A stretch of 46,899 nucleotides of DNA from positions 1-46,899 of the forward strand of contig JBBSJP010000039.1 of assembly GCA_038257155.1 (NCBI GenBank), read 5' to 3'. Each line of letters opens with the position of its first letter. Position 1 is the stretch's first letter. The position numbers were made by a program, and so were the translations under genes. Below, one piece after another: positions 36,658-44,225 of this stretch. This DNA is from JANJTY01 sp038257155. GTDB lineage: Bacteria; Pseudomonadota; Gammaproteobacteria; Xanthomonadales; Xanthomonadaceae. Under the pieces are notes generated by a model. It did no database searches and was not told the DNA's origin. It saw only the letters and a list, made by a program, of their open reading frames with translations.

Positions 36658-39600
36658 TCAGTTGCATCCCGGTAGGGCCGTACTGACCGCTTCGAAGCCG
36701 GCGCTGAGAATGCGGTCGTCGTAACAGGCCGGTCCGCCGAGGAAGAAGATGCGGTCATCGACCGGACGGTAGCTGCCGAACTGGTTGGCATCGAGTTGCA
36801 GTCGCCAACGGTTCGGCGCAACCAGCTCGGCGCGCTGGCTGATGTCGTACCAGCCCATGCTGGCATCGTCGCCCGGCGTTGACGGGCCATGGAAGCGCAT
36901 GCTCCAGCCGTAGCTCGATGCGAAGTCGGCGTTGTGGAAAGTGACGTCGACGGTCGCCGCGGCGCAATCCATGATCTCGAACTGGATCAGGTCGCGCGGA
37001 TAGCGGTAGTAGTCGATCAGTCCCGGCAGATAGTCGCGGCCGTAACGTGAGGCCAGGCGATTCTGCACGTCGACTGCCTGTTCGCAGGTGCCAACGCCCG
37101 CGACGATTTCACTGGTGACGTAGCCGCCGCCGCCCTCGATGCGCTTGGCTACCGATGCGATGACTTCCGGTCGGCTCAATCCGAACAGCACGATGGTCGA
37201 ACCGACCTGGCGCTGGGTACTGTCAAGCTGCTCGTCTTCATTGCCGTCGCCACCGCCCGGTGCGAAGTTCTCCACGGCGTCGGGAATGCCGTCGCCGTCG
37301 GCATCGGGCAGCTGCTCGATGGTCCACACGCCGGTATTGGTGCCGGCGTGCAGTACATTGAAGTTGTGCGGGTCCACCGTGATCGCCGTCGCCGCGTCGG
37401 CCGGCAGGCCGATGCTGATCGAGCGCCAGGTGTTGCCACCGTCGTCGCTGCGATAGACCGAGCCGGGATCGGCGACCGTGCCCGCACCTGCGGCGTACAG
37501 GATGTCACCATCGCCGGGGTCGACTGCCATGGCGCGGATATCGGTGCCTTGCGGGATGCCTACCGAGGCCGCCGCCCAATTGAGCCCGCCGTCGATGGTC
37601 TTGAAGATTGGCGGCGAGCGCTCCTCGCGCGGTGCCTGCAGGTCAGCCATGCTGACCCAGAGGATGTCGTGATTGGTCGGGTGCATGATCAGGGTGAGCG
37701 CTTCGGCCACCACATTGACGAAGGGCGCGAGACCGGTTTTGCGCGGCAGGCCGTTGTTGACGGCGGTCCAGGTGGCGCCGCGATCATCGCTGCGGAATAC
37801 GCCGGTCAGCACGTCGACGTGCGCCAGAAACTGGGCTTCGCTGCAATCCGCATTCAGGGTGATATCGAAGCAGACGGGCGACATGTACGTGCCGACAAAT
37901 AGACGGTCCGGGTCCGTGGGGCTGATGGCAATCGGCAACGGAACCACCTGCCGCTGCACAAAGTAGGTGGTGCCAGCGTCGACGAACTGCGTTTGCGAGC
38001 TCGGCGGGAAGCCCGGATTGCCGTCCAGCGGTGTCCAGCTGCTGCCGCCATCATCGCTGCGCAGCAGGCGATGAGTGAATGTGGTGAGAGGCAGTGCGCT
38101 GTTGTCGCGATGGCCGGTGGCACTGGCGTAGACCCTGCGCAGCGGGGACACGGCGGGATCACCCACGCCAGGTGTGGGCAGCAGCACGCAGTGCGGCAGC
38201 GGAGGCCGGGGCTCGGCCTCGCACGAGCGCGGGTCGAGCGCCACCTGGCGCACCGTGCCCAACCACGGCTCGGTGCCGCCAAAACTGGGGGACAGCGGCA
38301 AACCAGCGTCGATGCGGCTCCACAGGCTGCCGCCATTGATGCTCTTGAAGAGTCCGGCATTCAGGAAGCCGGGAGCCTGCGACGGTCCGCCGCTGGCGTA
38401 GATGTGCGCGGAAGAAAAACTGCTGCCCACCCGCGCCGTGGTCGGGTCGATCACGATGGAGCGAATCTGCGAGGCCGGCAATTGCTCGTTCTGCACCTGC
38501 CACTGCAGCGATGCCAGGCCACTGGTTCGGTACATCGCTGGCGAGGAAAAAAAGGAATCGCCGAAACCGGCGTACAGACGAAGTCCCTGGGAACTCGACG
38601 CCGTGCTGGGCAGGGGATGTATCGCTACCGCGCGGATGTTGACCGCGGCCAGCCCCTCGCTGGCCGGCGTCCAACTGCTGCCCAGATTCGTACTGCGCAG
38701 GATGCCGTTGCCGCGCGTGGCCAGCCAAAGTCGCGTGCCTGGTGCGGGGAAGCCCGGATCGGCGTGCATTGCCATGATGTCGGAGCCGACCGCCAGCCCG
38801 GTGATCGTGCTGAGATAGCTGGGATTGGGGCTGAGCCCCGTGCTCAGCGGAGAGCCGCTGGTGCCGCCATCGCTGGACAGATACAGCTGCCTTCCGGACA
38901 CGTAATAAAACGTGTTGGCGTCGGACGGGTTGGCCATCAGCAAGGAGGCGAACGCGTTACTCGGAACCGTCGCCCAGGTAAGGCCGCGATCGTCGCTGCG
39001 CACGACCAATCCATCGTTCGCCGTGGCGTAGACCGTGTCACCCGCCGCGTACGAGATGCTGCCGCCGGACAGCGGCTGGAAATAGGGAGTGTCGCCTGGG
39101 AGGGCAAAGACCGGTGCCCAGTTCTGACCGCCATCGATGCTGCGATAGATCGACGGTGGATAAGGTTGTGGCTCGGGCAATTCAACGTAATCGGATTCCG
39201 AATGCACCGCCAGAACGACGTTCGGATTGAGCGGATCAAAGCGCAGCGCCACAAACCGACCACTGTTCGGCAGACCGATGCCCGCCTGGGTAAAGGTCGC
39301 GCCATGGTCGTCGCTGCGCATCAGGGGAACCGGGAGCGGACCGGGTGTCCCGGGCTGGATGTAGAGCGACAAGAGCATCACTCCCTCGCTGCCGGGTATG
39401 TCCACCAGATTCTCGGGAAAAATGCCGGCTGGCAAATCGCTATTTCCCTGAAAGCCAGTGGCGTTCCAGGTTTCAGCGCGGTCCGTGCTGCGGAACAAGC
39501 GATTGTAACTGTCAAAGACGTAGACATTGCTCGGTTGATCCACATCCACCATCGGGCGTAGATCGCTTCGCGCATCGCCCAGACCGTCATCGGCGCGACT

Positions 39601-39801
39601 CCAGGTGTCGCCACCGTCGGCCGAGCGATAAAAGCCACCATTGGTGGTGCTGTAGAGCAGGTTGGCGTCGAGCGGGTCGCTCTCGATCTGGTAGATGAAG
39701 CCACCAAATGGGCCGGTGCTGGACCAAAAGCCGGGCCCGGCCGTGGCCAGGCCGGTGAGGCCGGTCAGGGCGAGAGCCGCTGTCAAGGCGATGCGATTCA
39801 T
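36658..39801 (-). CDS. Secreted Asp-box (BNR) repeat protein 2
   Basis: A 1047-residue exported protein with signal peptide MNRIALTAALALTGLTGLATA and mature start GPGFWSSTGPFGGF. The architecture is that of the downstream paralogue: about ten to eleven Asp-boxes (YRSADGGDTWSRADDGLG, LMRSDDHGATFTQAGIGLP, YRSIDGGQNWAPV, FRSDDRGATWTAVNNGLP, YRSDDGGNTWRSISIGLP), then DADGDGIPDAVENFAPGG, an anchor-U-like domain and CYDDRILSAGFEAV. The ATG at 39801 has GGAGAG upstream, and a TATACT -10 lies 36 bases before it. The 71-bp space to the next gene contains a separate -10, so the two genes are probably transcribed independently. Substrate or ligand is unknown. Confidence 0.88.
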   Translation of the reverse strand: MNRIALTAALALTGLTGLATAGPGFWSSTGPFGGFIYQIESDPLDANLLYSTTNGGFYRSADGGDTWSRADDGLGDARSDLRPMVDVDQPSNVYVFDSYNRLFRSTDRAETWNATGFQGNSDLPAGIFPENLVDIPGSEGVMLLSLYIQPGTPGPLPVPLMRSDDHGATFTQAGIGLPNSGRFVALRFDPLNPNVVLAVHSESDYVELPEPQPYPPSIYRSIDGGQNWAPVFALPGDTPYFQPLSGGSISYAAGDTVYATANDGLVVRSDDRGLTWATVPSNAFASLLMANPSDANTFYYVSGRQLYLSSDGGTSGSPLSTGLSPNPSYLSTITGLAVGSDIMAMHADPGFPAPGTRLWLATRGNGILRSTNLGSSWTPASEGLAAVNIRAVAIHPLPSTASSSQGLRLYAGFGDSFFSSPAMYRTSGLASLQWQVQNEQLPASQIRSIVIDPTTARVGSSFSSAHIYASGGPSQAPGFLNAGLFKSINGGSLWSRIDAGLPLSPSFGGTEPWLGTVRQVALDPRSCEAEPRPPLPHCVLLPTPGVGDPAVSPLRRVYASATGHRDNSALPLTTFTHRLLRSDDGGSSWTPLDGNPGFPPSSQTQFVDAGTTYFVQRQVVPLPIAISPTDPDRLFVGTYMSPVCFDITLNADCSEAQFLAHVDVLTGVFRSDDRGATWTAVNNGLPRKTGLAPFVNVVAEALTLIMHPTNHDILWVSMADLQAPREERSPPIFKTIDGGLNWAAASVGIPQGTDIRAMAVDPGDGDILYAAGAGTVADPGSVYRSDDGGNTWRSISIGLPADAATAITVDPHNFNVLHAGTNTGVWTIEQLPDADGDGIPDAVENFAPGGGDGNEDEQLDSTQRQVGSTIVLFGLSRPEVIASVAKRIEGGGGYVTSEIVAGVGTCEQAVDVQNRLASRYGRDYLPGLIDYYRYPRDLIQFEIMDCAAATVDVTFHNADFASSYGWSMRFHGPSTPGDDASMGWYDISQRAELVAPNRWRLQLDANQFGSYRPVDDRIFFLGGPACYDDRILSAGFEAVSTALPGCN
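36665..37470. repeat. Near-identical 3' segment shared by the two Asp-box genes, copy 2
   Basis: Direct-repeat partner of 33460-34270, about 3.2 kb apart in the same orientation. Recombination between the two copies would delete one gene and leave a fused Asp-box protein. Confidence 0.75.
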
Positions 39802-39837
39802 CTTTCTCTCCGCGGTTCGCAGCAGGGATGCTCAACC

Positions 39838-39843
39838 AGTATA
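39838..39843 (-). promoter_or_regulatory. -10 hexamer of Asp-box gene 2
   Basis: TATACT on the minus strand in the context GGCCTATACTGG, 36 bases before the ATG at 39801. No recognisable -35. Confidence 0.45.
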
Positions 39844-40147
39844 GGCCCGCGTGCCGGCGCTGGCCTTCACGCAGATCGATGCGCAGGCCTTGAGAGACAC
39901 GCCGCTGAAAGGCAAAAACCGACAACGGCGGGCGACAGCGCAATCCAGGCCAGTCGCTATTCGCGTCTTTCAACACCTTAGCTTTGCCGCGCCCATCCCG
40001 CGGCACTATGCGCAGCGACGCGCCGACCAGAACTCCGGCCAAGCTGAGCCCAGCAAGGCCGAGGGCGACGGCATCAGCGCAGCCCTCGGCGTGGCATAAC
40101 GAGCGCGTCAGACAGATTCGCCCTCAGGGTTCCCACGCCCCAGCATT
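39844..40147. other. Intergenic sequence upstream of Asp-box gene 2
   Basis: About 300 bases between the promoter of the Asp-box gene and the terminator of the peptide operon. Open frames exist on both strands but their translations are Arg/Pro-rich and lack a ribosome site or family resemblance. Nothing else is recognised. Confidence 0.4.
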
Positions 40148-40182
40148 GAAAAAGGGCCTGACGATGGTTGGCGTCAGGCCCC
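40148..40182 (-). terminator. Rho-independent terminator of the peptide-export operon
   Basis: A perfect 10-bp stem, GGGCCTGACG / CGTCAGGCCC (40154-40163 with 40172-40181), an eight-base loop, and on the minus strand a TTTTTC tail. It lies 50 bases after the stop of the double-glycine peptide gene. Confidence 0.9.
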
Positions 40183-40232
40183 TTCTTGTCATGCTGGCAG
40201 CGCGCGACACATCCTGCGTGGGCGCGGGCCAA

Positions 40233-40406
40233 TCAAGAATTGGATGACTCTCCAAAAAGTACCACGGTGGAGCCGACCGAGCCCTGGATCGAGTTGGCGT
40301 CCTGTTCCTCGCTCGCCTGCTCCGAGGCCCGCTCCCCGACCGTACCGGTCTGACGATCGGAGCCACCATTCACCATGTCCAACTCAAACGAATTCAGTTC
40401 GCGCAT
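40233..40406 (-). CDS. Double-glycine-leader peptide, candidate secreted substrate
   Basis: A 57-residue precursor. The leader MRELNSFELDMVNGG is typical of substrates of C39-peptidase ABC exporters: Leu, Glu-Leu and Met-Val positions before GG. Cleavage after GG would release 42 residues that start SDRQTGTVGERAS and end VGSTVVLFGESSNS. The product is acidic (seven Asp/Glu, two Arg), rich in Ser/Glu/Gln, has no Cys or aromatic cluster, and is hydrophobic only at VGSTVVLFG, so it does not look like a classical pore-forming bacteriocin. AAAGGAAA precedes ATG 40406. It is last in the operon, 80 bp after the exporter gene. Possible roles: signal peptide, bacteriocin-like effector, surface or fibre component. 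No immunity gene was recognised. The family is not known to me. Confidence 0.8.
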   Translation of the reverse strand: MRELNSFELDMVNGGSDRQTGTVGERASEQASEEQDANSIQGSVGSTVVLFGESSNS

Positions 40407-40486
40407 TGGGAGTTTCCTTTGAAAGATCACGTTGCCCGGCCTGGCCGGCGACGAGGCGGCGACAGTGGGCCACAGCCCGGGGGTTG

Positions 40487-42631
40487 TCAATCCGCAGGCC
40501 GCTCGCCGCTCGACTCGCCAACGCACTGCAGATCATGCGGCCTTTCTGCAGAGACCTCGTCTCCTGGGCGATACTCCTTGACGATTCGGCCTCCCTGCAT
40601 CGCCAACATCCGGTCGGCCGAGGCGATGGTTTCTGGCCGGTGCGCGATGATCACCTTGGTCAGCTCAAGCCGGCGTACGGCGTCGTTGACCAGGCGCTCG
40701 CGCTCGACGTCAAGATTGCTGGTGGCCTCATCGAGGAACAGCAGTTTGGGCTTGCGGTAAAGCGCGCGGGCCAGGATCACCCGTTGCTTCTGCCCGCCGG
40801 ACAACGTCGTGCCCATGTCGCCAATCAGGCTGTGGTAGGCCATCGGCATTGCCGCGATCTCGTCGTGCACGGCCGCCAAGCGCGCCGCAGATTCGATCCG
40901 CGCGAAATCCGTTTCACTGTCGCCGAAGCCGATGTTCTCGGCGACCGATCCGGCGAACAGCTGGTCGTCCTGCATCACCGCCGCGACGATGCTGCGGTAA
41001 TTGCGCAGGCCGAGCCGGCGGATGTCCTGGCCGCCAACGCGGATGGTTCCCTCGCTCGCCGGCAGCAGGCCCAGCATCAGCTTGACCAGGGTGGTCTTGC
41101 CGCAGCCGGAGGCGCCGACGATGGCCACCGATTCGCCTTCCTCGATGCTGAAGCTGCAGTCTTTCAAAACCCAGGGCTCGCCCTCGGCGTAGCGGAAGCC
41201 GAGCCCTTCCACCGCGATTCTGGAACTCGATGGCGGCGCTTGCTCCATGTCAGAAGCGGCATCCTGCTCAGGCGGTGTCAGAACAATATCGGCCAGCCGT
41301 TCGCCGTGCAGCCGCAGCATGCGGAACTCGATCCATTTGTCGATCAGGCCGGCGACGCGCTGTGCGAACTGGTCCTTGTAGGCCAGATAGGCGATCAGCA
41401 TGCCGACCGAGAACACGCTTTGCATGGCGAGACTGGCGCCAATCCAGATCACTGCGATGCGCTCGATGCCGAAGATCAGCTGGCTGGCGCTGGAAAAGCT
41501 CAGGCGCAATTTCGACAGGCGCAGTTCCTGGTTGACGGTATCAACCATCAGGTTGTGGTACGCGCCCTGGCGAAAGGCTTCCTGTCCGGCGACCTTGACG
41601 CTTTGCATACCGCGCAGCGACTCCAGCAGGTGCGAGTGCTGCCGGGCGGAGGCCACCAACTGCTGCTCGGTGGTGGTGCGCAGCGGCTGGAAGGCCAGCG
41701 CGCGGAAGCCCAGATACAGGGCCACTGCGACCAAGGTGACCGTCGCCAACTTGGCGCTGTAAAGCAGCATCATCGCCAGGGTGGCGATCGCCATCAGTCC
41801 ATCGATCAGCGCCTCGATGAAGCTGCTGGTCAGGGTGCGCTGGATGGCCTGCACCGCGCCCATGCGAGATACCACATCGCCAAGGTGGCGCTTTTCGAAG
41901 TAGTCGAGCGGCAGGCGCAATGCATGCGCGAATACGTTGCCCAGCCATTGCAAGCCCAGGCGGGTGGACAGGTACACCAGCGCCCAGCCGCGCAGCAGGC
42001 CAATGGCGACCTGCAGCACCATCGCCAAACCGAATCCCAACCCCAGCACCGTCAACAGGTCGCGGTCGGCAGACACCAGCACCTGGTCCACCACCCATTG
42101 CATCAGGAAGGGCGCCAGCAGCACGAATACCTGCAGGGCCGCCGACAGCAGCAGAATTTGCGCCAGCGAGGGCCAAAGCCCGCGCACCGGGCCAGTGAGT
42201 TGCGACATCCTGACCGCTGGCGGCGCGTCCTGCTTCCTGAACTCGCCTCCTGGGGTCAACTCCAGGGCGACGCCGGTGAAGTGCTCGGAGACTTCATCGA
42301 GACTGATCTTGCGCTCGCCAAAGGCCGGGTCGAACACGGTGACGGACTTGCGACCGACCTTCACCAGCACGACGAAGTGGTTGAGGTCCCAGTGCAGGAT
42401 GCAAGGCAATTGCAGTTGCGGCAGATGTTCGATATCCAGCCGCAGGGCGCGTGTCTGAAGCCCCAGGACCTGGGCGATGCCGATCAGGCGATTGAGCGAA
42501 GCGCCTTTCAATGACAGCGGAAAACGCTGACGAAGGCTCGGCAGGTCGCTGCGATGTCCGTGATGGTCGGCAACCATCGCCAGACACGCCAAGCCACACT
42601 CGGCAGCCTGGGACTGCAGTATCAGCTTCAA
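40487..42631 (-). CDS. Peptidase-containing ABC exporter (C39 peptidase, CvaB type)
   Basis: A 714-residue inner-membrane exporter that removes double-glycine leaders and transports the peptide. The C39 peptidase is complete: Cys12 in SQAAECGLACLAMV, His85 in WDLNHFVVL and Asp101 in VFDPAFG. Six transmembrane helices follow (about residues 155-430, ILLLSAALQVFVLLAPFLMQ onward), then the ATPase: Walker A VGASGCGKTTL (about 505), TLSGGQKQRVILARAL and LLFLDEATSNLDVER. The start must be TTG at 42631, because the frame has a stop four codons upstream and the catalytic Cys lies twelve residues in; weak initiation may limit exporter levels. It sits 36 bp after the HlyD gene and 80 bp before the peptide gene. 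Confidence 0.94.
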   Translation of the reverse strand: MKLILQSQAAECGLACLAMVADHHGHRSDLPSLRQRFPLSLKGASLNRLIGIAQVLGLQTRALRLDIEHLPQLQLPCILHWDLNHFVVLVKVGRKSVTVFDPAFGERKISLDEVSEHFTGVALELTPGGEFRKQDAPPAVRMSQLTGPVRGLWPSLAQILLLSAALQVFVLLAPFLMQWVVDQVLVSADRDLLTVLGLGFGLAMVLQVAIGLLRGWALVYLSTRLGLQWLGNVFAHALRLPLDYFEKRHLGDVVSRMGAVQAIQRTLTSSFIEALIDGLMAIATLAMMLLYSAKLATVTLVAVALYLGFRALAFQPLRTTTEQQLVASARQHSHLLESLRGMQSVKVAGQEAFRQGAYHNLMVDTVNQELRLSKLRLSFSSASQLIFGIERIAVIWIGASLAMQSVFSVGMLIAYLAYKDQFAQRVAGLIDKWIEFRMLRLHGERLADIVLTPPEQDAASDMEQAPPSSSRIAVEGLGFRYAEGEPWVLKDCSFSIEEGESVAIVGASGCGKTTLVKLMLGLLPASEGTIRVGGQDIRRLGLRNYRSIVAAVMQDDQLFAGSVAENIGFGDSETDFARIESAARLAAVHDEIAAMPMAYHSLIGDMGTTLSGGQKQRVILARALYRKPKLLFLDEATSNLDVERERLVNDAVRRLELTKVIIAHRPETIASADRMLAMQGGRIVKEYRPGDEVSAERPHDLQCVGESSGERPAD

Positions 42632-42667
42632 GGTTCGCGCCCATCAGTCATTGCGGGGACGGGTGAA

Positions 42668-43933
42668 CTACTGCTCACGCGCGCCTCCACTGAGCGCAAA
42701 CAAGGGCTCCACCGCCCACTCCCACAACTTGCGTCGCTCGCCGAGTATTTCGGCCCCCAACTGCATGCCGGGCATGAGCGCTTCGTCCTGGCCGAAGGCG
42801 CGCACGGTCTGGCTGTCCAGCTCGACCACAATACGGTAGTGCGGCTCGCTCGCCTGCGCATTGCCGATCAGGGCCGCCAATTCGTTGCCGCCCAGCGCGC
42901 TGCGAGAAATGCGCGCTACGCGTCCTTCGTGATGCCCGAACTTCTGATACGGAAATGCCTGATAGCGCAACAGCACGGCATCACCCGGCTCAACGAAGCC
43001 GATTGCGCGGCTCGGCACGAACAGGTGCGCTTCCAGCTTGCTGGCGGCGGGCAACAGGCTGAGCAGTGGCTGCCCAGGCTGCACAGCTTGGCCCGGCTGC
43101 CCCAGCAGGGTGGCGATGGTGCCGGCAACCGGGGCGCGGATTACCGCCTCGGCACGCGATGAGGTCTCGACCGACTCCTGCGTGAGAGCAGCGCGATCCA
43201 GCTGCTCGGCAGCGTCGAGCGCAGTAAGGCGTGAGGGCAGCTCGCGGTGCGCCTGCTGCAGCTGCGCCAACTGCCGGTGTACGCTCAGCTGCTGCCGCTC
43301 CAGCGACTGCACCAGTCCCAGTTGATCGAGTTCCGCCGCCTGCTGTTGCTGCAGTTGCGGCTCGGTGACGAATTGCTGCTCGCGCAATTCGCTGAAACGC
43401 TTGGTGGCCTGCTCGGCGAGTCGATGTTGTTGGCGACGTGTGCCGAGCTCCGCTTCGATCTGGCGCAGCTCGGCCTGTGCACCGGCGATCTGGGCGGCCA
43501 GTCCGTCCTGCTGCGCCCCCAATTGCGCACGCTGCGAGGCATAACTGCCGACCACGCCTGCCTGACGCTCGGCAATGGCGGCCTGCAGCGCTTCGGCGGT
43601 GTCACCGCCAGCCAAGGTCGCGCGCGGCATCGCCAGCACCGCCAACACGTCGCCGGCAAGTACCCGCTGCCCTTCCTCTACGCGGACCTCGGCCAAGGTG
43701 GCGGACACCGGCGCAGTCACCGTGGCAATGCCCTGGCTTGGCACCAGCTGACCGACCACCCGGCTGCGCCGGGTGTAGTCAGCGAAGATCAGGAACAGCA
43801 CGATGGCCGTGGCGGCGCACACCGCGACGCCAGTCAACAGCCACAGCGACAGCGGTTGCCCCAGCACAATTCCGCCCAGCCATCGGGTCTGCCGGGCCTC
43901 CAGCGCTTCTCGGCGGAACAGGGAATTGGTCAT
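42668..43933 (-). CDS. HlyD/CvaA-type adaptor of the peptide exporter
   Basis: A 421-residue membrane fusion protein. A short cytoplasmic N-terminus (MTNSLFRREALEARQTRWLG) leads to one transmembrane helix (about 31-52, WLLTGVAVCAATAIVLFLIF). Then come a lipoyl half (ATLAEVRVEEGQRVLAGDVLAV), a long Gln/Glu/Ala-rich coiled coil (about residues 110-250), a second lipoyl half (IRAPVAGTIATLLGQPGQAV) and the beta-barrel region (IVVELDSQTVRAFGQDEALM). The opening is typical of CvaA-like partners of C39 exporters. First gene of the operon. ATG 43933 was chosen because a -10 hexamer lies 24 bases upstream; the frame stays open further up but would then include the promoter. An outer-membrane TolC-type partner is not encoded here. 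Confidence 0.9.
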   Translation of the reverse strand: MTNSLFRREALEARQTRWLGGIVLGQPLSLWLLTGVAVCAATAIVLFLIFADYTRRSRVVGQLVPSQGIATVTAPVSATLAEVRVEEGQRVLAGDVLAVLAMPRATLAGGDTAEALQAAIAERQAGVVGSYASQRAQLGAQQDGLAAQIAGAQAELRQIEAELGTRRQQHRLAEQATKRFSELREQQFVTEPQLQQQQAAELDQLGLVQSLERQQLSVHRQLAQLQQAHRELPSRLTALDAAEQLDRAALTQESVETSSRAEAVIRAPVAGTIATLLGQPGQAVQPGQPLLSLLPAASKLEAHLFVPSRAIGFVEPGDAVLLRYQAFPYQKFGHHEGRVARISRSALGGNELAALIGNAQASEPHYRIVVELDSQTVRAFGQDEALMPGMQLGAEILGERRKLWEWAVEPLFALSGGAREQ

Positions 43934-43957
43934 ATCAAGCGACCGCGGGGGGCGGCG

Positions 43958-43963
43958 AGTATA
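43958..43963 (-). promoter_or_regulatory. -10 hexamer of the peptide-export operon
   Basis: TATACT on the minus strand in the context GGGCTATACTCG, 24 bases before ATG 43933. No recognisable -35. Confidence 0.45.
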
Positions 43964-44225
43964 GCCCACGCCTTCCGACGTGATTCCTGACTCCAAGTGG
44001 CGCCGCAGGTATAGCGACCAGTATGGACCTGCGATCCCTGCACGCAGCCGGCCAGCACTCCGGGAATGGAGCGAGATGGCAGAAAGCCGAAACCTGTCTC
44101 GTCACCCACTCCCAGTCCCGTCGCACGAAATGCCACTGAACCGCCGTCGTGACGATCTGTCAACGCCTTACCCTGCAGCGCCAGTCTTGCCAGAATGCGT
44201 CCCCCCAACCCGACCCACGGATCCG

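Noticed and set aside
33434..39801. Sialidase (neuraminidase) annotation for the Asp-box proteins
   Set aside because: Asp-boxes alone are structural. I did not see the FRIP motif or the arginine triad and Tyr/Glu pair of sialidases.
40485..40490. Perfect TTGACA on the minus strand upstream of the peptide gene
   Set aside because: It overlaps the stop codon of the exporter gene and the expected -10 position reads CACTGT; not enough to call a separate promoter, although a weak one is possible.
40244..42514. Long plus-strand open frame (756 codons) opposite the C39 exporter
   Set aside because: Mirror of a clear ABC exporter; the Gln/His/Arg-rich translation has no family resemblance.
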